From Corynebacterium gallinarum (GTDB lineage Bacteria; Actinomycetota; Actinomycetes; Mycobacteriales; Mycobacteriaceae), in NCBI RefSeq assembly GCF_014837045.1, contig NZ_JACSPR010000001.1, positions 494,134-558,133 on the forward strand: a stretch of DNA of 64,000 bases, given 5' to 3'. A program made the translations under genes and the position numbers. Of this stretch, positions 39,953-49,215 are shown piece by piece; position 1 is the first letter of the stretch, and each line of letters begins with the position of its first letter. The notes below the pieces were generated by a model. The model was not told the origin of the DNA and ran no database searches. It saw nothing but the letters and a program-made list of their open reading frames with translations.

Positions 39953-42553
39953 ATGACGTCAATCAATCTCACGAGGACCGAGGCGGCCGAGCGGTCACAT
40001 CTGCTCAGTGTGGAAAATTACTCCATCTCCCTGGATCTCACCGGGGAGGATGTGTTCACCTCCATCACCGTGGTCAGTTTCACCGTCCGTGAACCGGGTG
40101 ACACCTTCATCGATCTGTGTGCCGCCAGCGTGGATGAGGTTTATCTCGATGGGGTGGACATCCGCGATCAGGCCATCACCCTGGGTGTGAACGGCTATGA
40201 CGAGACCCCTGGCATCGCCCTGCGTGATCTCACACCGGGTCAGCACACCCTGCGGGTCGCAGCCACCATCCCCTATTCCCGCACGGGTGAGGGCCTGCAC
40301 CGGATGGTGGATCCGGCCGACAATGAGGTCTACCTGTACACCCAGTTTGAAACCGCCGATGCCAAGCGGGTGTTCGCCTGCTTCGACCAGCCGGATCTGA
40401 AATCCACCTATGATTTCCACATCACCACCCCGAAGGGCTGGAAGGTCATCTCCAATGCGGAGCAGGAGGTGTCCACCCAGCACCCGGAGTATGACACCCA
40501 TGTCTCCGAGGTGGACTACCCCATCTCCACCTACCTGGTGGCTGTCTGCGCCGGGCGCTACCACGAGGTGCATGACACCTGGGCCGACCAGCTCACCCAC
40601 CACCCCGAGACCCCCGCCGGTCAGCCCACCGAGCTCACCGTCCCGCTGGGTCTGTTCTGCCGTCGTTCCCTGGCCCCGCACCTGGATGCGGAGCGTCTGT
40701 TCACCGAGACCAAGCAGGGGTTTGACTGGTACCACCGCAACTTCGGTGTGGCCTATCCGTTCGGCAAATATGACCAGATCTTCGTGCCGGAGTTCAATGC
40801 CGGTGCGATGGAGAACGCCGGTGCGGTGACCATCCGCGATGAGTATGTCTTCGCCTCCAAGGCCACCCGCTACCGCTATGAGCGTCGCGCGGAGACCATC
40901 CTGCACGAGCTGGCACACATGTGGTTCGGGGATCTGGTCACCATGCGCTGGTGGGATGATCTGTGGCTCAATGAGTCGTTTGCCACCTGGTCCGCGGTGA
41001 TCTCCCAGGCAGAGGAGACCGAGTACACCAGCGCGTGGGTGACCTTTGCCAATGTGGAGAAGTCCTGGGCCTACCAGCAGGATCAGCTGCCCTCGACCCA
41101 CCCGGTGTCCTCTGACAGCCACGACATCGAGACGGTGGAGCAGAACTTCGACGGCATCACCTACGCCAAGGGTGCGTCGGTGCTCAAGCAGCTGCAGGCC
41201 TATGTCGGCCGGGAGGAGTTCCTCGCCGGTGTGCGCACCCACTTCGCCAACCACGCGTGGGGCAATGCCACCTTCGATGATCTGCTGTCCGCCCTCGAGC
41301 ACGCCTCGGGCCGTGACCTGTCCGGATGGGCCAGCGAGTGGCTCAAGACTACCGGCATCAACACCCTCTCCGCCGACTTCACCGTCGAGGACGGCGCCTA
41401 CACCTCTTTCAACGTCCTGCAGACCGGTGCCGTCCCCGGCGCGGGTGAGCTGCGCACCCACCGCATCGCGGTGGGGCTCTACACGCTTATCGACGACCAA
41501 CTCACCCGCTTCAAACAGGTCGAACTGGACATCAACGGTGCCTCCACCGCGGTGCCGGAGCTGATCGGTGTGGACCAGGCTGATGTCGTTCTGGTCAATG
41601 ATGATGATCTGACCTACGCGCTGCTGGATCTGGATCAGGGGTCCCTGGACTTCGTGATCAACCACATCGACAAGTTCGTCGATCCGATGCCGCGCACCCT
41701 GGCGTGGTCGGCTGCCTGGGAGATGACCCGCTCGGGTCAGATGAAGGCCCGTGATTTCATCGCGCTGGTGGCCCGTGGTGCCTCCGCGGAAACCGAGATC
41801 GCCGTGCTGGAACGCATCCTGGCCCAGGCTGTCTCCGCGTTGAAGAACTATGCAGATCCGGCGTGGGTGACGGCTGAGGGTGAATCGGTCGTCGCAAAGC
41901 TCCTGCTTGATGGGGTGCGCCACGCGGGTGACAACACCGACACCCAGCTCGCCTTCATCCAGGCGCTGGCGAAGACGGCGCTGGACGAGGACGCGGTGGC
42001 GTTCTTCCGTGGTCTGCTCGACGGGTCCGAGGCCGGCATCGAGGTGGATTCCGACCTGCGCTGGTGGGCGCTGACTGCCCTGATCGCCCACGGCGCGGTG
42101 GAGGATCCGGACGCGGCCATCGCCGAGGAACTCACCCGTGACCGTTCGTCTGCCTCGAACCTGTCGGCCCTGCGTGCCCGGGCCGCGGTCAACACCGCGG
42201 AGAACAAGGCCAGCATCTACGGGGAGGCCGTCTCCGCCGACAACACCTTCAGCAACCTGGAGCTGCGCCACACCATCGAGGGCCTGACCTTCACCGGGTC
42301 CGCCGAGCTACTCAACAACTACACCGGCACCTATTTCGAGATCGCCCCGACGGTGTGGGAGGCGTTCAGCAATGAGATCGCCATGCAGATCCTCACCGGC
42401 CTGTACCCGTCGTGGAATGTCACCGCCGAGGCGCTGGCCCTGGCCGATGACTTCCTGGCCGGGGAGCACTCCGCGGGCCTCAAGCGCGTGGTGTCGGAGG
42501 AACGTGACCGTGTCGCCCGTGCGCTGCGCAACCGGGAGGTCGACGCCAGCTAA
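39953..42553 (+). CDS. pepN: Aminopeptidase N (M1 zinc metallopeptidase)
   Basis: Removes N-terminal residues from peptides in the cytoplasm. The substrate anchor GAMENAG and the zinc motif HELAHMWFGDLV with the downstream glutamate in LWLNESFATW are intact. 866 aa from ATG 39953 (MTSINLTRTEAAE), preceded by CAGGAG; the open frame extends to 39812 without a ribosome-binding site. The C-terminal ERAP1-like helical domain is complete. It diverges from the DsbA-like gene and is followed 78 bases later by a GntR regulator. Confidence 0.95.
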   Translation: MTSINLTRTEAAERSHLLSVENYSISLDLTGEDVFTSITVVSFTVREPGDTFIDLCAASVDEVYLDGVDIRDQAITLGVNGYDETPGIALRDLTPGQHTLRVAATIPYSRTGEGLHRMVDPADNEVYLYTQFETADAKRVFACFDQPDLKSTYDFHITTPKGWKVISNAEQEVSTQHPEYDTHVSEVDYPISTYLVAVCAGRYHEVHDTWADQLTHHPETPAGQPTELTVPLGLFCRRSLAPHLDAERLFTETKQGFDWYHRNFGVAYPFGKYDQIFVPEFNAGAMENAGAVTIRDEYVFASKATRYRYERRAETILHELAHMWFGDLVTMRWWDDLWLNESFATWSAVISQAEETEYTSAWVTFANVEKSWAYQQDQLPSTHPVSSDSHDIETVEQNFDGITYAKGASVLKQLQAYVGREEFLAGVRTHFANHAWGNATFDDLLSALEHASGRDLSGWASEWLKTTGINTLSADFTVEDGAYTSFNVLQTGAVPGAGELRTHRIAVGLYTLIDDQLTRFKQVELDINGASTAVPELIGVDQADVVLVNDDDLTYALLDLDQGSLDFVINHIDKFVDPMPRTLAWSAAWEMTRSGQMKARDFIALVARGASAETEIAVLERILAQAVSALKNYADPAWVTAEGESVVAKLLLDGVRHAGDNTDTQLAFIQALAKTALDEDAVAFFRGLLDGSEAGIEVDSDLRWWALTALIAHGAVEDPDAAIAEELTRDRSSASNLSALRARAAVNTAENKASIYGEAVSADNTFSNLELRHTIEGLTFTGSAELLNNYTGTYFEIAPTVWEAFSNEIAMQILTGLYPSWNVTAEALALADDFLAGEHSAGLKRVVSEERDRVARALRNREVDAS

Positions 42554-42631
42554 CGTACCCGGCTGCCGGATGGGGGTTCGCCCCCTCCACTTGCGCTGCG
42601 CAACCTCCGGGTTGACGGCACTATAAGGAAC

Positions 42632-43360
42632 ATGACTTCCCGTTCTGGTCCCGCCTACGCCCGGATCGCCGCTGAGATCATCGCCCGGATCGAGGCCAAT
42701 GCGCTCTCCCCCGGCGACCGGTTGCCGGCGGAACGTGACCTCGCCGAGGAGTTCGGCGTCGCCCGCATGACGGTGCGACAGGCCCTGGACCAGCTGCAGA
42801 TGGATGGGGTCATCGGCCGGAAACGTGGGCGTTCGGGGGGTAGTTTCGTCCTGGGCAACCGCCCCGTGGTGGAACTCACCCACCGTCGGGGTATTCTCCC
42901 CCAGCTCGATGCCCGCGGGCATGCGGTGATGACCGAGGTGCTCACGGTGGAGGAATTCAACGCCCCGGCCACACTCGCCGCGAAACTGCGCGTGCCCTTC
43001 CGGGAGCCGGTGGTGAGGATCGTGCGGGTCCACCATGCGGCGGACACCCCGGTGCTGATCAGCGATTCCCACTTCCCCGCCCACCTGGTGCCCGGCATCG
43101 CCAGCATGGACCTCAACGGGTCCCTGGCGGAGCTGCTGGACCGTCACTGGTCCCTGGCCCCGGCGCGCAAGGAGGAGACCCTGGCCCCGGGCGTGGCCAC
43201 CCCCTTCGAGCAGGAACACCTGGGCGTGAGCACCGCCATGCCGCTGCTGCGCATCCAGCGGGTCACCGAACTGCAGAACCACCGTGTGCTGGAGTACTCC
43301 GAGGATGTGTTGCGCTCGGATGCGGCGGCGGTGCGCGTGTCCACGGCGTTCTCCAACTAG
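42632..43360 (+). CDS. GntR-family (HutC/UTRA) regulator
   Basis: A 242-aa regulator. Winged HTH at about 1-70 (LPAERDLAEEFGVARMTVRQ, then QMDGVIGRKRGRSGGSFV). The UTRA effector domain follows, with FREPVVRIVRVHHAADTPVLIS and the final RIQRVTELQNHRVLEYSEDV. AAGGA precedes the ATG. A short GGGGG-TTCG-CCCCC hairpin (42572-42585) lies just after pepN. A TetR gene follows after 28 bases, so the two regulators probably form an operon. Effector unknown; UTRA domains often bind sugar phosphates or amino acid derivatives. Confidence 0.85.
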   Translation: MTSRSGPAYARIAAEIIARIEANALSPGDRLPAERDLAEEFGVARMTVRQALDQLQMDGVIGRKRGRSGGSFVLGNRPVVELTHRRGILPQLDARGHAVMTEVLTVEEFNAPATLAAKLRVPFREPVVRIVRVHHAADTPVLISDSHFPAHLVPGIASMDLNGSLAELLDRHWSLAPARKEETLAPGVATPFEQEHLGVSTAMPLLRIQRVTELQNHRVLEYSEDVLRSDAAAVRVSTAFSN

Positions 43361-43388
43361 TGTGGTGTGTTCAGTCAGGGAGGACACC

Positions 43389-43958
43389 ATGCACGTCTAT
43401 GACAGGAAGGCCGCCGACACCCGGCAGCGGTTCATCGATTCCGCCTTCGAGCTGTTCACCCGGCAGGGGTACCGCGCAACCTCGATGAATGAGATCGCCC
43501 GGCACTCAGGCGGCAGCCGCGCGAACCTGTACCTGCACTTCAGGAACAAACCCGATATCGTGCTCGCCCGGATGCGCGACCTGGAGCCCACCTTCGCAGC
43601 ACCGTTCACCACGCTTTTCGACGAACCACCCGCCACCCACACGCGGGCCCTCGCGTGGCTCGCCACGATGAAGAACCTCTGGATGGAGGGCCGAGTGGAG
43701 TTCTCCGCCATTGAACAGGCCATGGGCGATGATGAGGAGGTGGCCACCGAATGGTGGTCCATGGTGCAGCGGGTCGCCCACTCACTGCCCGAGCTGACAG
43801 CAAATCCCACCCGCAGGATGCATTTCATCACCCTGTGGATGGGATTGGACCGTACCTTCCAGTTCGTCTACGGCCGGGGCCACACCGAACATGAGGACCA
43901 GATGCTCGACTCCCTGGCCGGGCAGTGGCTGGCACTGTTCCCCAAGCCCGGCCATTGA
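43389..43958 (+). CDS. TetR-family regulator next to the P450 operon
   Basis: A 189-aa regulator with an N-terminal HTH: RFIDSAFELFTRQGYRATSM then NEIARHSGGSRANLYLHFRN (about 14-57). GGGAGG lies upstream of the ATG. Its stop is four bases from the stop of the convergent P450 gene, so it is a natural candidate to control the P450-hydrolase-SDR operon; a palindromic element upstream of that operon supports this weakly. It could equally serve the preceding GntR gene's pathway. Confidence 0.82.
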   Translation: MHVYDRKAADTRQRFIDSAFELFTRQGYRATSMNEIARHSGGSRANLYLHFRNKPDIVLARMRDLEPTFAAPFTTLFDEPPATHTRALAWLATMKNLWMEGRVEFSAIEQAMGDDEEVATEWWSMVQRVAHSLPELTANPTRRMHFITLWMGLDRTFQFVYGRGHTEHEDQMLDSLAGQWLALFPKPGH

Positions 43959-43962
43959 GTTC

Positions 43963-46200
43963 CTAGGCCTGCAGGACGATCTTCCCGCAGCCACGGGCGG
44001 CGCGGGACACACAGATCATCATGGTGTCATTGGCTTCCTGCTCATCGGCGGTGAGGATGGAGTCGCGGTGATCCACGGCGCCTGAGACCACCGGGGTCTC
44101 ACAGGTACCGCAGGTGCCCTCCTTGCACGAGGAGATGACGCTGAGACCGACGCGGGCGGCGGCATCGAGGATGGATTCCTCCGCACCGACCGTGACGGTG
44201 GTGTCGGAATCAGCGAACTCCACCTCGAAGGGCTCGTCGTCGTAGTCACGCTCGACCACCTTCGGGGCGAAGCGCTCCAGGCGCAGGCTGTTCTTCGGCC
44301 AGTGCGCCGAGCTCGCCTCCACCGCCTGCAGCAGGCCTTCCGGACCACAGCAGTAGATGAGGGTGGACTCGGGCACCTCGGTGAGCAGACCCTTGAGGTC
44401 CGGGTGGCCCAGTTCATCCTGCGGCACGATCTGAACGCGGTCGCCGTACTGCTCCAGTTCGGAGAGGAAAGCCATGGAGGAACGGGTGCGCCCACCGTAG
44501 ATGAGCCTCCAGTTCTTGCCGCGACGTTCCGCGCCCTGCACCATCGTCAGGATCGGGGTGATGCCGATGCCGCCGGCGATGAATAGGTAGTTGTCCGCCT
44601 CCGTGAAGCGGAAGTTGTTGCGGGGCCAGGAGACGGTGATGGGGGAACCGTCGACAAGCGTGTCGTGGACCGCGACCGACCCGCCGCGGCTGGCGACCTC
44701 GCGCAGCACGCCGACGCGGTAGGAGGTGGTGTCGGATGGGTCACCGCACAGGGAGTACTGGCGCACAATGTCACCGGGCAGGTGCAGATCGATGTGCGCG
44801 CCGGGTTTCCAGGTGGGCAGCTCGCCGCCGTCGGGGTGCACCAGCGTCAGGGAGACCACGCCGTCGGATTCGGTCGTGCGCTTGTCGACGACCAGCTCCA
44901 GCGTCCGCACGGTGGTGCTCTTGGACCGTTCAATATCCTCCAGGTCCCAGGTGACGTGCAGTGAGCGGCGCGCGGGCAGCAGCGCCATCGGCAGGAAGTC
45001 CACCGAATCCGGGTCGGTCACGGTGATCGACGGCAGACGCTCGAAGAGCACCTGCAGACCGGTCGGTGCCTGGACACGGGCCAGGGGGTTGCCCAGGCAC
45101 TTGTGGCGGCCGGTGGAAAAGGCCAGGTGGTCCTGGTAATCCGGGCGGTGGATATCGAACTCGAAGGGACGGTCCACGAAGTTGGGGTCGGTGTTGGCAG
45201 AGGTCAGGGACACCTGGATGCGGTCACCCTTCTTGATCTGCGCGCCACCGATCTCGATGTCCACATTGGACAGACGTGAGGTGAAGGTGGAGGAGTTGCG
45301 GCGGCGGATGGTCTCCTCGAACACCCGTGGCCACAGCTCGGCCTCCATGATCGCCTCCTCCTTGGCCTCCGGATTCTGCTGGAGGAAGAGGATGGCATTC
45401 GCCATGGCCTGGGCGGTGGTATCCGTGCCGGCCGCGGCGAACTCGGTGAGGTGGATGGCGATCTGATCGGAGCCGAGGATGTACTCCCCCTCGGCATCCT
45501 TCTGGGAGGCCATGATGGAGATCAGGTCACGGGCCTCTGATTCGCGGCGGGACTCGATGAGTTCACGCAGTTCCAGGTTGGCGGTGATATAGCGGTCCCA
45601 GACCACCGCGAGCTCCTCTTCCGGCACCGGCTCGTGGGCGGAGGAGAGGATGCTGAAGAAGTCATCGCGCAGCTGCTTGATGAAGTCGGTGTACTCATAG
45701 CCCAACCCCATGTGCGCCATGATGGTCTGGGTGGTCAGCTCAATGAGGTACTCCTCGATGAGGTTGGCCTCGCCGCGCTCCTCGAAGGCGTCGATGAGAC
45801 GGTGGGCGCGGGCCTCGATCTCCGGCTGCAGCTCACGGATGTCCTCCTCGAGGAATCCCAGCTGCGCCACACCGCGGGCCCTGGTGTGACCCTCCGGGTC
45901 GGAGCCGAGCAGGATCCGGGACATCAGTTCCGGGGTGATCACATCCCGGTACTTCTCCGGCACATCCATCTGCGCGGAGTTGGAGGTGGAGGAAAATGAC
46001 TTCCAGTCGGAGAGCACCTTGATGGCGTCCTCACGTCCGGTGACCACCCAGGCGTTCATGAGTGGGTAGAAGAAGGTGGGGTTGTCGTTGCGGAAGGGGT
46101 CGATGTACTTCGCCGGATCGAGGAAGTAGGCATCGGACATGGCGTTGAAGTCATGGGCGACTGGGCACTTGCCCATGGGCGGTGACTGGGTGGAAGTCAT
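43963..46200 (-). CDS. Self-sufficient cytochrome P450 fused to a phthalate-dioxygenase-reductase-type domain
   Basis: A 745-aa fusion. Residues 1 to about 415 are P450: I-helix AAAGTDTTAQA, ExxR in EETIRR, heme loop FSTGRHKCLG with Cys about 368. Then comes an FMN/NAD(P)H reductase (RQYSLCG, GGIGITPILTMV) and a C-terminal 2Fe-2S domain (CKEGTCGTCE plus a downstream Cys). This layout is that of class VII P450s such as P450RhF (CYP116B), which need only NAD(P)H and oxygen. It is the last gene of an SDR-hydrolase-P450 operon. Such enzymes hydroxylate or O-dealkylate small aromatics or terpenes; the substrate here is not predictable. Confidence 0.9.
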   Translation of the reverse strand: MTSTQSPPMGKCPVAHDFNAMSDAYFLDPAKYIDPFRNDNPTFFYPLMNAWVVTGREDAIKVLSDWKSFSSTSNSAQMDVPEKYRDVITPELMSRILLGSDPEGHTRARGVAQLGFLEEDIRELQPEIEARAHRLIDAFEERGEANLIEEYLIELTTQTIMAHMGLGYEYTDFIKQLRDDFFSILSSAHEPVPEEELAVVWDRYITANLELRELIESRRESEARDLISIMASQKDAEGEYILGSDQIAIHLTEFAAAGTDTTAQAMANAILFLQQNPEAKEEAIMEAELWPRVFEETIRRRNSSTFTSRLSNVDIEIGGAQIKKGDRIQVSLTSANTDPNFVDRPFEFDIHRPDYQDHLAFSTGRHKCLGNPLARVQAPTGLQVLFERLPSITVTDPDSVDFLPMALLPARRSLHVTWDLEDIERSKSTTVRTLELVVDKRTTESDGVVSLTLVHPDGGELPTWKPGAHIDLHLPGDIVRQYSLCGDPSDTTSYRVGVLREVASRGGSVAVHDTLVDGSPITVSWPRNNFRFTEADNYLFIAGGIGITPILTMVQGAERRGKNWRLIYGGRTRSSMAFLSELEQYGDRVQIVPQDELGHPDLKGLLTEVPESTLIYCCGPEGLLQAVEASSAHWPKNSLRLERFAPKVVERDYDDEPFEVEFADSDTTVTVGAEESILDAAARVGLSVISSCKEGTCGTCETPVVSGAVDHRDSILTADEQEANDTMMICVSRAARGCGKIVLQA

Positions 46201-46240
46201 GGCTGGGGTGTCCTTCTAGGGGAGTTTTCAGGTAGGGAAA

Positions 46241-46287
46241 CAAGACCCCACCTCAAGGTCTCGGGGGAAACGGTGGGTGGGGTCTTG
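46241..46287 (-). terminator. Intra-operon stem-loop between hydrolase and P450 genes
   Basis: A perfect 12-bp stem CAAGACCCCACC/GGTGGGGTCTTG with a 23-base loop. On the minus strand the stem is followed by TTTCCC. It could partly terminate or stabilise the message before the P450 gene. Confidence 0.6.
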
Positions 46288-46307
46288 GGTGTGAGGGTGG
46301 TGGTTTT

Positions 46308-47462
46308 TTAGACGATCGCTGCGGAGATCATCGTGGAGATGCGCTGGAAACGCTCGACGTTCTTGGCTTCATCCATGACACCTGCGGACAGGAAGACGAA
46401 GGAGACCTGGTTGTCCGGGTCGACCCAGAAGAGGGTGGATCCGGCACCGTTGTTGCCGAAGGCGTTCGGGGAGGTGAACGGTCCGAAGAAGTTCGGGACC
46501 GGGCCGGTTCCGGACAGGATGACCCCGAGGCCGATGTTGCCCTTCGGCGCTGCCCAGCCCATCTCGGAGTTGACCATGGTGTAGAGGTCGTTCATCATGT
46601 CACCGGTCTGGAGGGTGGTGGCCTGCTCAATGATGGCCTTGCCGATAAGCTGCTCACCATTGACCTCACCCTTGCGGCGCAGCATCTCGACGAACTTGAA
46701 CACATCATCCACCGTGGTGGTGGCGCCGACCCAGGGCAGTTCAGCTTCTTCAGTGATGACCTCGTTGAGGCCCTCGATGTCCTCGGGTCGCAGGAATCCG
46801 GTGTCAGGGACATAGGCCTTGATCGGGACGGCGCGGTCCTCGTTCTCCTTCGGCAGACCGAAGTTGGTGTCCTTCATGCCGAGGGGTTCGAAGATGAGCT
46901 CGCGGGCCATGTCCTGGAAGCTGTCATAACCGTAGGCGCGACGGACCATCTCACCGATGAGTGCGTGGTTGATCGCCGGAGAGTAGTTGACCTGGGTGCC
47001 TGGCTCATGGATGACATCAACGGTGCCGATGGCCGTGGCGATCTCCGGGAGCTTCACGCAATCCTGGATGGGCATGCCCGGGTTCGGGGTGGCCGGCATG
47101 CCGGAGGTGTGGGTGAGCAGGTTCCACAGGTTGATCTTGTCTTTGCGCATCATGCGGAAGGGATCGGTGCCGAGGAACTCCGGGACGATCTCGACGACGC
47201 GGGTGGACAGGGCGAGCTTGCCCTCACCGAGTGCACGGTAGGCCAGGGCATTGGTGAATGCCTTGGACAGGGAGAGGACGCGGTAGATGTCATCCTGCTT
47301 GGAGGGGCGCTCGGTGGCGCGCTCGGAGAAACCGTAGGTTCCCTGGAGTGCGATCTCACCGTGCTGGGCGATGATGACGTTGACGCCGTCGTAATCGCCG
47401 CGCTCGATATCTGCCTGGATGGTCTCTTCGATGCGCTTGAGCTGTGCTGGGTTCAAAGCCAT
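46308..47462 (-). CDS. Beta-lactamase-fold serine hydrolase (class C-like esterase)
   Basis: A 384-aa serine hydrolase of the beta-lactamase/EstB/D-alanyl-D-alanine peptidase fold. The SxxK motif is S64-L-S-K67. NYSPAINHALIG provides the Tyr of the second motif (YSP rather than YxN). The third-motif region carries SNAFGNNGAG-like turns. No signal peptide is visible, so it is probably a cytoplasmic esterase or lactonase, not an antibiotic resistance enzyme. It lies between SDR and P450 genes, suggesting it hydrolyses an ester or lactone in the same degradation route. Confidence 0.85.
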   Translation of the reverse strand: MALNPAQLKRIEETIQADIERGDYDGVNVIIAQHGEIALQGTYGFSERATERPSKQDDIYRVLSLSKAFTNALAYRALGEGKLALSTRVVEIVPEFLGTDPFRMMRKDKINLWNLLTHTSGMPATPNPGMPIQDCVKLPEIATAIGTVDVIHEPGTQVNYSPAINHALIGEMVRRAYGYDSFQDMARELIFEPLGMKDTNFGLPKENEDRAVPIKAYVPDTGFLRPEDIEGLNEVITEEAELPWVGATTTVDDVFKFVEMLRRKGEVNGEQLIGKAIIEQATTLQTGDMMNDLYTMVNSEMGWAAPKGNIGLGVILSGTGPVPNFFGPFTSPNAFGNNGAGSTLFWVDPDNQVSFVFLSAGVMDEAKNVERFQRISTMISAAIV

Positions 47463-47510
47463 GTTGGTGTGTGTTTCCTTCGGGTTGAAGATGTTTTGTG
47501 GTGAGTGTTG

Positions 47511-48341
47511 TTAGGTGAGGTACGCGCCGCCGGACGGGGAGAAGACCTGTCCGGTGTAGTGGGCGCCGGCGTCGGAGGAGAGGAACACGAGGGTCTGGGC
47601 GACCTCTTCGGGTTCCGCCAGACGCTTGAGGGGCTGCAGGGAGAGCAGTGCCTGGACGTGGTCGTCACCGGACTGGTTCATCATGGCGGTGTTGATGCCC
47701 GCCGGGGCCAGGGCGTTGACGCGGATGTTGAACGGTGCCAGCTCGCCGGCGTTGGAGCGGGTCATACCGACCACCGCTGCCTTGGATGCCGGGTAGTAGG
47801 CGGGCATCGGCAGGGAGACCAGACCTGCGATGGAGGCGAAGTTGGTGATCGCTCCCCCACCGGCGGCCTTGAGCAGGGGCACTGCGGCGCGGGTGGTGTA
47901 GAAGGTGCCGTAGAGGTTGATCTTCATGACACGGTCGAAGTCCTCATCCGGGATCTCACTGAGGAACTCCGGTGCGAAGGGCTCGCCCTTCTTCATGGCC
48001 TCGACCATGCGGTGGTTGATGTCATCGACCCACTCCACCGCGCGACGGGTGGGAACACTCACGCCGGCCGCATTGACCAGGGCGTGCAGCTTGCCGTGGT
48101 TCTCGCGGACCTTGTCGAATGCCTCATTGACCGCTGCGGAATCGGAGATATCCAGGGCGATGACGGTGACATTGTCCTCAGAACCGAGTTCGCGCTCGAG
48201 GTTGTCCTGCGAGATGTCGAGGGCGTAGACATACGCGCCCTGCTCGAGGAACGCCTTCACCGTGGCCAGGCCCATGCCCGATCCTGCTCCGGTGACCACG
48301 GCGACCCTACCGTTGAGTGAACCTGCATTGCTGTGAACCAT
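47511..48341 (-). CDS. Short-chain dehydrogenase/reductase
   Basis: A 276-aa SDR with cofactor motif TGAGSGMG, NAAG, Ser in NFASIAG and YYPASK (catalytic Tyr/Lys). ALDIS after the second strand suggests NAD preference. The start is ATG 48341 with GGAGG upstream; the open frame extends to 48404 without support. It is the first gene of the operon with the serine hydrolase and P450. Order suggests alcohol oxidation of a hydroxylated or hydrolysed intermediate. Confidence 0.88.
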   Translation of the reverse strand: MVHSNAGSLNGRVAVVTGAGSGMGLATVKAFLEQGAYVYALDISQDNLERELGSEDNVTVIALDISDSAAVNEAFDKVRENHGKLHALVNAAGVSVPTRRAVEWVDDINHRMVEAMKKGEPFAPEFLSEIPDEDFDRVMKINLYGTFYTTRAAVPLLKAAGGGAITNFASIAGLVSLPMPAYYPASKAAVVGMTRSNAGELAPFNIRVNALAPAGINTAMMNQSGDDHVQALLSLQPLKRLAEPEEVAQTLVFLSSDAGAHYTGQVFSPSGGAYLT

Positions 48342-48389
48342 GAAACCTCCATCGGTGCGTGTGCTGTGGAACACATTCAACACAATCAC

Positions 48390-48410
48390 TAGACAAGTGT
48401 CCAATGGTCT
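48390..48410. promoter_or_regulatory. Candidate operator upstream of the SDR-hydrolase-P450 operon
   Basis: Nested dyad: AGAC-N12-GTCT (48391-48410) containing GACA-AG-TGTC. It starts about 50 bases upstream of the SDR ATG, a usual place for a TetR operator. Confidence 0.4.
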
Positions 48411-49013
48411 GTGGAAAATGCAGGTGGTGACACTGCAGACGTACGCAAATCACCCCAATCTGGGGTTATTGTGAAAAGCATGAACTGACTTGTCCCACAT
48501 CCGTGCGGTCAAGATACCCCGGCCCCACTACCCCAGGGGCACTGACATGCGGCCATCCACCTTGAGCCCAGCCCTGAGTAAACATCCGGTTAATCTGCGC
48601 GCGCCGGAGGATAACGGAACCCGGCACCGAGGCTGGGGTGCAGATGTTACTGTCCTTTCGAGGGGGCGCCGGGACTACTGATGAAGCCCCCGGGGCTGAT
48701 TCACTACCGAGACAAAGTGCTCTAAAGGTGAGTAACGTTCTGACATATTTTGCGATCTTTCACGTTGGCCACACGGCTGGTGAGTGTCCCCGTCCCCCGC
48801 GACCAGAACGATAACCGCCATGACAGCAGCCTCACGGCTGAACAGACCCCACCCCAGAGCATTGCAAGAAACCCGATTACAGATAATCTCAACAAATATA
48901 AACACACGCATAATGCCGTGCTGCACGCAGTTTCGCCCCGATACATGCAGATAAATAGCACAACGCACTCACGGTTATCATGAGCATCAAAGTGAAGTCA
49001 CCCAGTTGTCTCC
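48411..49013. other. Long intergenic region, no gene recognised
   Basis: About 600 bases, partly A/T-rich (48840-48970). Open frames on both strands lack ribosome-binding sites and plausible protein features. It separates the P450 operon from a small hypothetical pair. Confidence 0.5.
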
Positions 49014-49175
49014 TCAACGGTTACCCGGAGGGGCACTCCTGGTGAAAGGCATCAGAATCAGAACCACGGAGAGTACCGCGAGTAACCACGCCACATAATG
49101 CGGGGCTTCGAGCTGGAAGGCAACAAGAAGCCCAAGCACTGCGAGCGTTGCGGAAATCTTCTGGCCAAGGGGCAT
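49014..49175 (-). CDS. Very small two-helix membrane protein
   Basis: A 53-aa frame starting MPLGQKISATLAVLGLLVAF, with a second hydrophobic helix AWLLAVLSVVLILM and a basic end. An in-frame stop lies three codons upstream, so the start is fixed. The ribosome-binding site is weak. It lies 40 bases downstream of the next gene on the same strand, so it may be co-transcribed. The amphipathic pattern (charged N-terminus, helix, short loop, helix) argues for a real membrane protein, but evidence is limited. Confidence 0.45.
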   Translation of the reverse strand: MPLGQKISATLAVLGLLVAFQLEAPHYVAWLLAVLSVVLILMPFTRSAPPGNR

Positions 49176-49215
49176 ACGGTCACTCTACTTATGGTCGTGG
49201 TCACCCACTGGGGTC

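Noticed and set aside
39995..42271. 758-codon open frame antisense to pepN
   Set aside because: Opposite a complete aminopeptidase N with intact zinc motif; no independent support.
48675..48968. Minus-strand 97-codon frame in the gap after the P450 operon
   Set aside because: Biased, motif-free translation and no start signal.
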